The notes under the pieces: model-generated
What the model saw: only the letters and a program-made list of their open reading frames with translations
Databases searched by the model: none
What the model was told of the DNA's origin: nothing
Shown: positions 7,855 through 16,386 of the stretch, piece after piece
How positions within the stretch are numbered: position 1 is the stretch's first letter
Layout of the letters: each line of letters begins with the position of its first letter
Position numbers and translations under genes: made by a program
NCBI GenBank assembly: GCA_008933805.1
Contig: WBUH01000001.1
Location: 1-64,000, forward strand
Direction of reading: 5' to 3'
DNA length: 64,000 nt
From: Bacteroidota bacterium
Lineage (GTDB): Bacteria > Bacteroidota > Bacteroidia > UBA8524

Positions 7855-9045
7855 TTAATGTCCGTGCCCGCCTTCTTCGCTGTTAAATTGTTTGGCAAGC
7901 AATGCGTAGGCACCTTTGGTTACCACTTTCAACTCTTTCATATCCGTTTTGGTCGGTAATTGTACTTCGGTAAAACCGTTTTCACTTAATCCTGAGGTGA
8001 CCTCAATCATTGCATACTCGTTCATCTCTGCATCCCCCTCTTTTTTAGTCCCCTCAAAAGCAAAAATGTATTTCTTGTTTTCGTAGGCCACTACAGCTTC
8101 GTTGGGCAGCGAAGGCAACGTACCGCTTTGGGTTTCAACGGTGGCGGTAATAAACATACCGGGCAACAACTCAGGGTCTTCTTTATCCAAATGGCAATGA
8201 ATGCGTACGGTGCGGTCTTGCTCAATTTCGCGGCCGATAAGATATACATGGGCTTTGCGGTCGGTAGTTTCGTGGGCAATGCTGAAATGCACCAAATTAC
8301 CCAGCTTAATTTTTGACAGGTCACGCTCAAACACACGTATTTCGGCGTGTAGGTGTTTAGTGTCAATAATTCTAAACATCTCAACACCGGGACTTATAAA
8401 TGCGCCTAAACTAACATTTACTTGGGTTACGTAACCGCTGATGGGCGATGTGATGTTTAACACCGCACTAATGTCTCCCTTTTCAATTTGTTGAAGCGGA
8501 GCTCCTGCCATTTGCAGTTTTGCTCTTAATCCTTGCGCTTTGGCCTTTGTGCCTTCGTAATCAGCTTTTGATTGTTGCAGGGTTTTCAAAGCGTTTACAT
8601 TGTCTTTGGCCAATAGCTCCTGCCTTTTGTATTCAGCTTCTAAAAACTCAAGCCTGCTGCGGTTTTCTATATAATCTTGTTGCAGTTGTATATACTCGTT
8701 GCTTTTAAGGGTAGCGATTACTTGCCCTTTGCTCACTTGCATACCTTGCAACAACTCGGTATGTTGTAAAAATCCTCCCAATGTAACCGTAACCGATACT
8801 AGGTTTTGCGGGGGGACATCCAAAACGCCGGTGGCTTTTATCGTGCCGCTAAGTTGGCGCATCTCGATACTGCCCAACACAATGCCCGCATTTTTAACTT
8901 GCTCGGCAGTTAGTTCAATATGGCTGCCGTGTTCGTGTTCATCCGCGTGGGTATCTGCTTCTTTTGCACCTTCTGTTGACGAGTTTTTACAGGCACCCAA
9001 TAGTGTGATGAACGTTGCTATATATACTATCTTGTTAATTTTCAT
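7855..9045 (-). CDS. RND efflux periplasmic adaptor lipoprotein (CusB/CzcB type)
   Basis: A 396-aa membrane-fusion protein that bridges an RND pump and its outer-membrane channel. The signal ends in LLGACKN, a lipobox with C19. A His/Asp/Glu-rich stretch follows (residues about 28-40) and the C-terminus is GGHGH, both suggesting metal handling. The barrel-sandwich, alpha-hairpin (about 120-180) and beta-barrel regions appear in order. The start is 11 bp after the pump stop, so it is the last gene of the efflux operon. The metal (copper/silver or cobalt/zinc/cadmium) cannot be decided. Confidence 0.92.
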   Translation of the reverse strand: MKINKIVYIATFITLLGACKNSSTEGAKEADTHADEHEHGSHIELTAEQVKNAGIVLGSIEMRQLSGTIKATGVLDVPPQNLVSVTVTLGGFLQHTELLQGMQVSKGQVIATLKSNEYIQLQQDYIENRSRLEFLEAEYKRQELLAKDNVNALKTLQQSKADYEGTKAKAQGLRAKLQMAGAPLQQIEKGDISAVLNITSPISGYVTQVNVSLGAFISPGVEMFRIIDTKHLHAEIRVFERDLSKIKLGNLVHFSIAHETTDRKAHVYLIGREIEQDRTVRIHCHLDKEDPELLPGMFITATVETQSGTLPSLPNEAVVAYENKKYIFAFEGTKKEGDAEMNEYAMIEVTSGLSENGFTEVQLPTKTDMKELKVVTKGAYALLAKQFNSEEGGHGH

Positions 9046-9056
9046 GGTGGTAAACG

Positions 9057-12000
9057 TTATTTAATGCCCAGCAGGTATTCAATTTCAATTACTGCTTGGT
9101 TGTAATTATTCAAAGCCTGTAAATGGTTTTGTTTTATCTCAATAGCTGCCGATAGGCTTTGCAGGTATTCTACATAACCTATTTCACCGCTTTTCCATGC
9201 TTTTTGGGCTTGCTCCATAATAAGCTGCGCATTGGGCAAAGCAGTGTTTGTGTAGTAATCCAACGAGGTTTTGCTTTTAGTAAACTCCAAAACAGCTTGT
9301 TTATACCCTGTGTTTAGTTCAAGTTCAGCCTGTTTGTATTGTGTTTGACTGATAAGCTGTTGCGTTTCAGCAGCCCTTACTTTAGCTGTTTGCGGGGCAA
9401 ACCACAAGGGAATGCTTATTCCCACCTGCATACCGGTGAACCGCTTTTCGCTACCATAGAATACCGAGTTTCCGCCAATGGTTTGCGTACCGATAAGCGT
9501 TTGGCTAAAGTAGCCGATGGTAATATCGGGTAGTAACAATGCCCCCTCTACTTGTTTTTGTTTATATGCAATTACTTGTTGCTGTTGCCACCATTGCAGC
9601 AAAGGGTTTTTGTGCAATTGGTTGCTATCGGCAAGGGTACTGCCTGTTTTTGCTTCAAACGAAACCGCAGGAAATTGCAGACTATCAGGGGTGTTTAGCA
9701 ACAGTTGTAAATACGTGTATTTGCTGTTTAGCAGTGCACGGTGTTGTTGCAGTGCATCGGTGGCAAGTCCTTGTCGGGCAAGGGCGGTGGTTTTTTCAAG
9801 CAAGTTGGTTTCTCCGGCTGCATAACGTGCTGAAGCCGTTTGGACAAACCCTTTGTACAAGCTGTCTTGTTCAACCAAAAGCTTTTCATTAGCCAGCAGG
9901 TACACTATTTCATGCCACGTTTGTTTTACAGCTTTTACAAGGCTGTTTTCGTTGGCTGATAATTGCAATTGGCTGCTTTTTACCGTTTCGGTAGCTAATT
10001 GTGCCCGCTTGCCCAATACCGTAGGGAAGGGCAGTGTTTGGCTAATTGTAATGTTATTATCGGTTTGGATACTGTTATACTGCCCTAACATTACGTTGAT
10101 GTTAGTTTTCCCAATATCAGAGCTTGTTTTTTTGAGCAGCTGCCGATGAGTAACTTCTTGCTTTGATGCCTGTATGCCATAATTGTTTTGCAGGGCAGTG
10201 TTAATGGCCGTTTCAAGCGTAAGCGGAGTTTGGGCTGCGCCTGTAAATGGAATCAAAGCCAATGCAAGACAAGTTATTGCGGGGGTAACTGGAAGTTTTT
10301 TAGTGAATGAGGATTTAGTAAAGAGGCTGTATAGCACAGGCAGGACTAACAAGGTTAATAAGGTAGCAGTAATAAGCCCGCCTATTACTACGGTGGCAAG
10401 TGGTTTTTGTACTTCTGCACCCGATGAGTTTGAAAGTGCCATGGGTAAAAAGCCTAAAGAAGCCACTAAAGCAGTCATAATAACGGGGCGCAAGCGTACG
10501 GCGGTACCCTTTAATATAATGCGGTTGAGTTGGGTATATCCTTCTTTTTTCAGTCGGTTAAACTCTCCAATCAACACGATACCGTTTAATACGGCTACCC
10601 CAAACAGTGCGATAAACCCTACACCTGCCGAGATACTAAAGGGCATATCGCGCAGCCACAATGCCAAAACACCGCCAATAGCCGAAAAGGGAATGGCTGT
10701 GAATATAAGCAGGCTTTGCCCGATGGAGTGAAAGGTGAAATACAGCAGTACGAAGATGAGTAGTAAAGCTACGGGAACAGCAATGGCAAGGCGGTTGCGT
10801 GCCTCTTCAAAGTTTTTAAAAGTACCGCCGTAGGTGGCATAATAACCCGGTGAGAATTTTACTTGGGTTTCCATTTTTGCTTTCACTTCTTCTACAATGC
10901 TTTGTACATCCCGTCCGCGCACGTTAAAGCCAATCACAATACGGCGTTTGGCATCGTCGCGTTGTATTTGGTTGGGGCCGCTCACAAAATCAATGTCTGC
11001 AATCTGTTCAAGGGGTACGTTTTGCCCGTTGGGGGCAGGAACATATAATCCTTTCAAATCTTCAATATTTTGCCGATTGTTTTTGTCCAGTCTCACCACC
11101 ATATCAAAACGGCGTTCGCCTTCAAAAACCTGCCCGGCGGCTTCTCCCGCAAAACCTACCCGTAAGGCACGGTTTACGGTTTCAATATCAAGGCCGTAGC
11201 GTGCCAGTGCTTCGCGGTCTATATTCACCACCATTTGCTGCAAGCCGGTAGCTTTCTCCACATAAATGTCTTGCGCACCTTGCACTTGTGCTACCAGTTT
11301 TCCTGTTTTTTCAGCATACTCAGTAAGTTTATCAAGGTCTTCGCCGTAAATTTTAATTACTACGTCTTGCCTTGCTCCGGTCATTAGCTCGTTAAACCGC
11401 ATTTGTATGGGTTGCAAAAACCCGAAACTCACCCCGGGGATGGCCTCCAGTTCCTTTGCCATTTTTTCAGCCAGTTCATCACGGGTTTCCGCACTCGTCC
11501 ATTCGTCGCGGTCTTTCAGCACTACAATCATGTCGCAAGCTTCAATGGGCATGGGGTCGGTAGGTATTTCCGACGAACCAATTTTCCCTATCACTTCTTT
11601 TACTTCGGGAAACTTCGCTTTTAGTATGCCTGCGGCTTTTTGGCTTATTTCGATAGTGTGGCTTAACGATGAACCTGTAAGTACCCTTGTTTCTACTGAA
11701 AAATCGCCTTCGTCTAGCGAGGGGATAAACTCGCCGCCCATGTTTATAAACAGTATTAGTGCTCCTGCAAGGGCAACGACGGAGCTGGTGATAACCAGTG
11801 CTTTTCTTTTAAGGGCAAACTTGATGGCAGGACTGTATAAGCGTTGGAAAAAGTCCATCAGTTTATCAGAAAAGGTACGTTTGTTGGATACGTTTTTGCT
11901 GAGAAATAGTGCCGAAATCATCGGAACATAGGTAAGAGAGAGAATGAACGCTCCTAAAATGGCAAACGATACCGTTTGTGCCATAGGGCCGAACATTTTC

Positions 12001-13412
12001 CCCTCTATACCTACCAAGGCAAGTATGGGCAGGTACACAATCAAGATGATGATTTCTCCGAAGGCGGCGGCATTCCGTATTTTTTTGGCTGAATGATACA
12101 CCTCATCGTCCATTTCGGCTTGGGTGAGTTTGCGTTGCAGGTTTCTTACCCCCAAATGGTGCATGGTGGCTTCTACAATAATTACAGCTCCGTCCACAAT
12201 CAACCCAAAGTCGATAGCACCTAAGCTCATCAAATTACCCGATACGCCGAACAACTGCATCATCCCCACGGCAAACAACATAGCTAAGGGTATTACTGAT
12301 GCTACAATTAATCCTGCACGCAGGTTGCCCAACAGCAATACCAGCACAAAAATTACTATCAAAGCACCTTCAGCAAGGTTTTTAGTTACGGTACCTATGG
12401 CGTTATCTACCAGTTTCGTACGGTCGAGGTAGGCAACAATTTTTAATCCGTCGGGTAGTGTTTTTTCAATTTGGGCGATGCGTTCTTTTACCCTGTCAAT
12501 CACTTTTGATGAGTTGGCACCTTTCAGCATTAATACTACTGCTCCAACCGCTTCTCCTTCATCGTTTCGGGTAAGTGCGCCGTATCGTACTGCGTGCCCC
12601 ATTTGCACATTGGCTACATTTCGTATCAATATAGGCTGGCCGCCGGGGGTGTTTTTAATAACCACTTTTTCAATATCGGCCATTGTGCCTACCAAACCTT
12701 CACTGCGTATAAACCAAGCGTTTGGGTTTTTATCAATATATGCCCCGCCAGTATTTTGGTTGTTACGCTCCAATGCTGCAAACACTTCGTCTATGGTAAT
12801 ATTGGCACTCCTCAACTTATCAGGGTCAATAGCAATTTCGTATTGCTTCAATAGCCCGCCGAAACTGCTTACATCGGCCACACCTTCAACTCCTAACAAT
12901 TGGCGGCGTACCACCCAGTCTTGTATGGTGCGCAGTTCTGTTGCATCGTATTTATCCTCAAACCCTTTTTGGGGTTGTATCGTGTATTGGAATATCTCGC
13001 CTAAGCCTGTAGTTACCGGTGCCATTTCAGGTATTCCTGCGGCGGCAGGTATTTGTTGACGGGCTAATGTGAGGCGTTGGTTTATTTGTTCCCGCGCCCA
13101 GTAAATATCTATATCATCGTTAAAAACAACAGTAACTACCGAAAGGCCGAAACGAGAAAAGGAACGCATTTCTTCAATGCCGGGTATGGTGGCCATCGTT
13201 TGTTCGATAGGGAAGGTTACCAGCCTTTCAATATCTTGTGCTGCCAATGAGGGCGACGAGGTAATAATTTGTGCCTGATTGTTGGTGATGTCTGGCACGG
13301 CATCAATGGGCAGGTTCATCAGCGAAACTGTACCCCAAGCTATTAACCCCAACATCAGCAGGGCAATAACCAACTTGTTTTTTATGGAATATGCAATAAT
13401 CCTGTCAATCAT
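9057..13412 (-). CDS. CusA/CzcA-type heavy-metal RND pump fused to a TolC-family channel
   Basis: A 1451-aa fusion. About the first 1040 residues are a heavy-metal RND pump: an N-terminal membrane helix, periplasmic porter loops, the TM4 motif GAIDFGLIVDGAVI with acidic proton-relay residues, and a second helix bundle. The pump ends near LPVLYSLFTKSSFTKK. A hydrophobic segment (TPAITCLALALIPFTGAAQT) follows, which looks like an internal signal peptide, and then a TolC/CusC-type outer-membrane factor beginning LTLETAINTALQNNYGI, with two long coiled-coil repeats to the C-terminus. Pump and channel are normally separate genes of about 1040 and 400 codons. The adaptor gene follows and a small exported protein gene precedes. 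Confidence 0.92.
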   Translation of the reverse strand: MIDRIIAYSIKNKLVIALLMLGLIAWGTVSLMNLPIDAVPDITNNQAQIITSSPSLAAQDIERLVTFPIEQTMATIPGIEEMRSFSRFGLSVVTVVFNDDIDIYWAREQINQRLTLARQQIPAAAGIPEMAPVTTGLGEIFQYTIQPQKGFEDKYDATELRTIQDWVVRRQLLGVEGVADVSSFGGLLKQYEIAIDPDKLRSANITIDEVFAALERNNQNTGGAYIDKNPNAWFIRSEGLVGTMADIEKVVIKNTPGGQPILIRNVANVQMGHAVRYGALTRNDEGEAVGAVVLMLKGANSSKVIDRVKERIAQIEKTLPDGLKIVAYLDRTKLVDNAIGTVTKNLAEGALIVIFVLVLLLGNLRAGLIVASVIPLAMLFAVGMMQLFGVSGNLMSLGAIDFGLIVDGAVIIVEATMHHLGVRNLQRKLTQAEMDDEVYHSAKKIRNAAAFGEIIILIVYLPILALVGIEGKMFGPMAQTVSFAILGAFILSLTYVPMISALFLSKNVSNKRTFSDKLMDFFQRLYSPAIKFALKRKALVITSSVVALAGALILFINMGGEFIPSLDEGDFSVETRVLTGSSLSHTIEISQKAAGILKAKFPEVKEVIGKIGSSEIPTDPMPIEACDMIVVLKDRDEWTSAETRDELAEKMAKELEAIPGVSFGFLQPIQMRFNELMTGARQDVVIKIYGEDLDKLTEYAEKTGKLVAQVQGAQDIYVEKATGLQQMVVNIDREALARYGLDIETVNRALRVGFAGEAAGQVFEGERRFDMVVRLDKNNRQNIEDLKGLYVPAPNGQNVPLEQIADIDFVSGPNQIQRDDAKRRIVIGFNVRGRDVQSIVEEVKAKMETQVKFSPGYYATYGGTFKNFEEARNRLAIAVPVALLLIFVLLYFTFHSIGQSLLIFTAIPFSAIGGVLALWLRDMPFSISAGVGFIALFGVAVLNGIVLIGEFNRLKKEGYTQLNRIILKGTAVRLRPVIMTALVASLGFLPMALSNSSGAEVQKPLATVVIGGLITATLLTLLVLPVLYSLFTKSSFTKKLPVTPAITCLALALIPFTGAAQTPLTLETAINTALQNNYGIQASKQEVTHRQLLKKTSSDIGKTNINVMLGQYNSIQTDNNITISQTLPFPTVLGKRAQLATETVKSSQLQLSANENSLVKAVKQTWHEIVYLLANEKLLVEQDSLYKGFVQTASARYAAGETNLLEKTTALARQGLATDALQQHRALLNSKYTYLQLLLNTPDSLQFPAVSFEAKTGSTLADSNQLHKNPLLQWWQQQQVIAYKQKQVEGALLLPDITIGYFSQTLIGTQTIGGNSVFYGSEKRFTGMQVGISIPLWFAPQTAKVRAAETQQLISQTQYKQAELELNTGYKQAVLEFTKSKTSLDYYTNTALPNAQLIMEQAQKAWKSGEIGYVEYLQSLSAAIEIKQNHLQALNNYNQAVIEIEYLLGIK

Positions 13413-13483
13413 AAAATTTTAAAAATCAAATGAATAGTGTGTCCGCACGATAGTGCAGCACCATTAAATTATGAAAGAGAAAA

Positions 13484-13861
13484 TCAGGCTATTGGCGGAG
13501 GCCGCAATGATAATGCTGCAATGTGCCCTTTAAGAAGGGTGGGCACAAACAATATGCAAGTATAATTTGTGGTTTGAAGTTGAGGACTGGGTGCGTAAAA
13601 CATTTTAGGCAGCACAAACACTTGCAAGGCCGCCAGTATCTGCGGGGTAACGTTTTGTACTTTTACAACCTCAAAGGTTTCTAAGTGGTTGGTGCCAATA
13701 TCAGTGCCGAAAATTTTACTTAGCCAGTCAAAATCTTCATGGGGAGTTTCACAGGCTTCACGTGTATCCGGCTCAGGGCAATGGCAATGGGGTACCAACT
13801 GGTGCGCCAGCAACAGCATTAGCCCGATAATGGCAAGCAGGTATGTGAAACGTTTGCCCAT
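13484..13861 (-). CDS. Small exported His/Cys protein at head of metal-efflux operon
   Basis: A 125-aa protein with an N-terminal hydrophobic signal or anchor (about residues 5-22) followed at once by HQLVPHCHCPEPD, a compact His/Cys cluster. The C-terminus is Pro-rich (LRPPPIA). Short proteins of this design are often found beside CzcA/CusA pumps in Bacteroidota and resemble DUF2946/DUF6769-type proteins; I cannot name the family with certainty. It lies 71 bp upstream of the pump on the same strand and probably opens the operon. A periplasmic metal-binding role is inference from the residues and position. Confidence 0.7.
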   Translation of the reverse strand: MGKRFTYLLAIIGLMLLLAHQLVPHCHCPEPDTREACETPHEDFDWLSKIFGTDIGTNHLETFEVVKVQNVTPQILAALQVFVLPKMFYAPSPQLQTTNYTCILFVPTLLKGHIAALSLRPPPIA

Positions 13862-14007
13862 TTTTTCATTACAAAATTAACAAAATAACAATTGGTTTGC
13901 CCTATTAAACTGGTTTATTGTGCATAACCAATATTTTAAAGTTTTCGATAAACGATTGATGACTTAACAAATCAGCTAACACAAATAAATTATTATTGCA
14001 AAACTTT

Positions 14008-14042
14008 GAGGTAGTTGCACTATTGTAGTGATTCGCTACCTC
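14008..14042 (+). repeat. Two-tier inverted repeat upstream of the transglutaminase gene
   Basis: GAGGTAG (14008-14014) pairs with CTACCTC (14036-14042), and inside it CACTA (14018-14022) pairs with TAGTG (14026-14030). It ends 22 bp before the ATG at 14065, so it could be an operator dyad or a 5'-UTR hairpin. Confidence 0.5.
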
Positions 14043-14064
14043 TTTGAAAACGATCTATTAACCT

Positions 14065-16365
14065 ATGAGGAGACTATTTACAATTTTGGCAACAGTGTCG
14101 GTACTGTTGTTCATTAGTTCTTGTTCTTACCAGACCTACATCCTTCCTGCAAGTTACTTCTTCCGGCCGATGGAGTACAATTTTGTGTCGAAAGACATGA
14201 TTGAAGAAGGCGACCGTCTTAAGGCAAAATACCCTGACGAAGACTTTTTGTACCGCTCTTGGCAGGTTACTTACACATTTAATGTGGATGAAGGAAAGCT
14301 GAAAAAGGCTGATAACAACAAAACATCTAAGAAGAAGAAAAAGATTAAAAGAGATAACGATGATTACGGTGGCAGTAAGGGGTTTGCAGGGGCGAGGGTA
14401 ACCTATATTAACGGTATACGTACCTCTAAACGTTTTGATGAAAAAACGGTAGAGCAAGTATTAAAAAATATAGATACCGATGAATCTGACTGGGAGAAAA
14501 CAGGCGTTACCATTGATGAAAAACACTTGGTAGATGTAGTTGCGCTAAATGATAACCTAAGCTACGACCACGTGATATTTTATGACGGAACAACATCCGT
14601 TTCAGGTGTCGGAGGTCAGTATGCAAAAACTCCAAGTTCAAGGTTTATAGTTCCTGCGGTAACTAAAAACTATGAGGATGCCGGTATTTTCCATTCGGAT
14701 GAAAAAATGGCGGTAATGTCAATCCCTACCTACGTTTTAGGAAATAGTGTTCAATTGGATTACAACCTGAACTATCGTGATTACCGCTACCTAACTTCGG
14801 TATATTTTTCAGAAGACTATTTTGTTAAAGAGAAGATAGTGTCTTTCGAAATTCCCGAAGGGTTGGATGTAGAATTGATAGAGATGAACTTTGACGGGTA
14901 TGAGATTACCCGTACAGAAGGAGCTCCTCCTGCACCGGCTGATGATGTAGAAGAGGAAGATGAGGACGATGGTGACAGTAAATCGAAGAAAAAGAAGAAA
15001 AAAACCTCAAAAAAGAAAAAGAAGAAAAAGACTAAATCAAGCTCATCAGGCAACACCAAAACCATTAACTACATAGTTAAAAATATGCCTGCTATGAAGC
15101 GTGAGCCATATAACTATGGCCCTTCGCACAGCATACCGCATTTATTGGTGCTTTGCAAAAGCTACACAAACGGTTCTGATACCACCAGTTTGATGCGTAA
15201 TACCGATGATTTGTACTCGTGGTATAACACACTTACCCAAAAGATGGACAACAAGCAGGAAGACATTAAGAAAACTGCTGAGAAACTGATTGCGGATAAA
15301 ACTACCGATGAGGAAAAAATATCGGCCATATTTTACTGGGTACAGGATAACATTCGCTACATAGCTTTTGAAGACGGGCTTGCCGGGTTTGTGCCTGATG
15401 ATTGCCAAAGCGTGTTTAACAAACGTTATGGTGATTGTAAAGGTATGGCCAACCTTACCAAAGAGATGCTGAAATCAGTTGGGTATGATGCCCGCCTAAC
15501 TTGGATTGGGACTGACCGTATAGCCTACGACGGAACTACGCCAAGCCTTTCAGCGGCCAACCACATGATTTGCGTGGTATATCCTGATAGTACCGATAAA
15601 AACAAACGCTATTTCTTAGACGGTACAGAAAGTTTTGTTTCGTTTGGTGATTATGCCAAACGCATACAAGGACGCAGGGTGGTGATTGAAGACGGAGAAA
15701 AATACATTGTTGACTCAGTGCCTGAGTTTGACCATTTGCATAACAAGGTGATTAAAACTGAGAACTTTACTATTGATAATAAATTGGTGAAGGGTACTGT
15801 AAAGCGTGTATATCATGGCGAGAGCAAAACAAATGTGATACGCTCTTATGACAATATGCGCCTTGATGAACGCGAACGTGCATTGCGCGGCTTTTTAAAT
15901 GACAATGATTTTAACCTGTCAGTGTCAGGTATGAATCATACCGATTTTGGGGAGCGCAGCCAGCCGTTTGAAATTTCGTACAACATAGAGGCTCGTAACC
16001 GAGTGATTGAAGAGGGTAAAAAGCTGTTTGTAAACACCGACTGGGACCGTGAGTGGGCTAACTACCGAATTGATACAGCACGGTTAACGCATTATTCGTT
16101 TTTGCATAAAAAACATACGGTTAAAACTTCAACCATTGCTATCCCTGCCGGATACAAAGTGGCTTCGTTACCTGCGGCGCTGAGCATTACCAATGATTAT
16201 TTTGAGTTTAAATTATCCTATACACAACAAGGTAATAGTATTGTTTACACCAAAGAAATATCGTTGCCAAAAGGCTATTTGCACCGCGGCCAAATAAGGG
16301 CTTGGAATGAGGCCGTTGATGAGCTGACTGATTTTTATGACAGCTATATTGTTTTAACTAAATAA
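14065..16365 (+). CDS. DUF3857 / transglutaminase-like lipoprotein
   Basis: A 766-aa exported protein. The signal ends in LFISSCSY, a lipobox. A DUF3857-type beta-rich region comes first, interrupted by two Lys-rich low-complexity inserts (near residues 90-105 and 300-330, the latter preceded by an Asp/Glu run). The transglutaminase-like core then has the full triad: C458 in RYGDCKGMA, H500 in AANHMI and D519 in FLDGTE. The family has a papain-like fold, and in Bacteroidota it is usually of unknown substrate. The next gene starts 21 bp on and encodes a DUF3857-like partner without the triad, so the two probably act together at the cell envelope. Confidence 0.88.
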   Translation: MRRLFTILATVSVLLFISSCSYQTYILPASYFFRPMEYNFVSKDMIEEGDRLKAKYPDEDFLYRSWQVTYTFNVDEGKLKKADNNKTSKKKKKIKRDNDDYGGSKGFAGARVTYINGIRTSKRFDEKTVEQVLKNIDTDESDWEKTGVTIDEKHLVDVVALNDNLSYDHVIFYDGTTSVSGVGGQYAKTPSSRFIVPAVTKNYEDAGIFHSDEKMAVMSIPTYVLGNSVQLDYNLNYRDYRYLTSVYFSEDYFVKEKIVSFEIPEGLDVELIEMNFDGYEITRTEGAPPAPADDVEEEDEDDGDSKSKKKKKKTSKKKKKKKTKSSSSGNTKTINYIVKNMPAMKREPYNYGPSHSIPHLLVLCKSYTNGSDTTSLMRNTDDLYSWYNTLTQKMDNKQEDIKKTAEKLIADKTTDEEKISAIFYWVQDNIRYIAFEDGLAGFVPDDCQSVFNKRYGDCKGMANLTKEMLKSVGYDARLTWIGTDRIAYDGTTPSLSAANHMICVVYPDSTDKNKRYFLDGTESFVSFGDYAKRIQGRRVVIEDGEKYIVDSVPEFDHLHNKVIKTENFTIDNKLVKGTVKRVYHGESKTNVIRSYDNMRLDERERALRGFLNDNDFNLSVSGMNHTDFGERSQPFEISYNIEARNRVIEEGKKLFVNTDWDREWANYRIDTARLTHYSFLHKKHTVKTSTIAIPAGYKVASLPAALSITNDYFEFKLSYTQQGNSIVYTKEISLPKGYLHRGQIRAWNEAVDELTDFYDSYIVLTK

Positions 16366-16386
16366 CCCCACCAAACACTAAGTAAA

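Noticed and set aside
9057-13412. Assembly-made merger of pump and channel genes
   Set aside because: The frame is open across the junction with no indel sign, and such fusions are known in Bacteroidota heavy-metal pumps.
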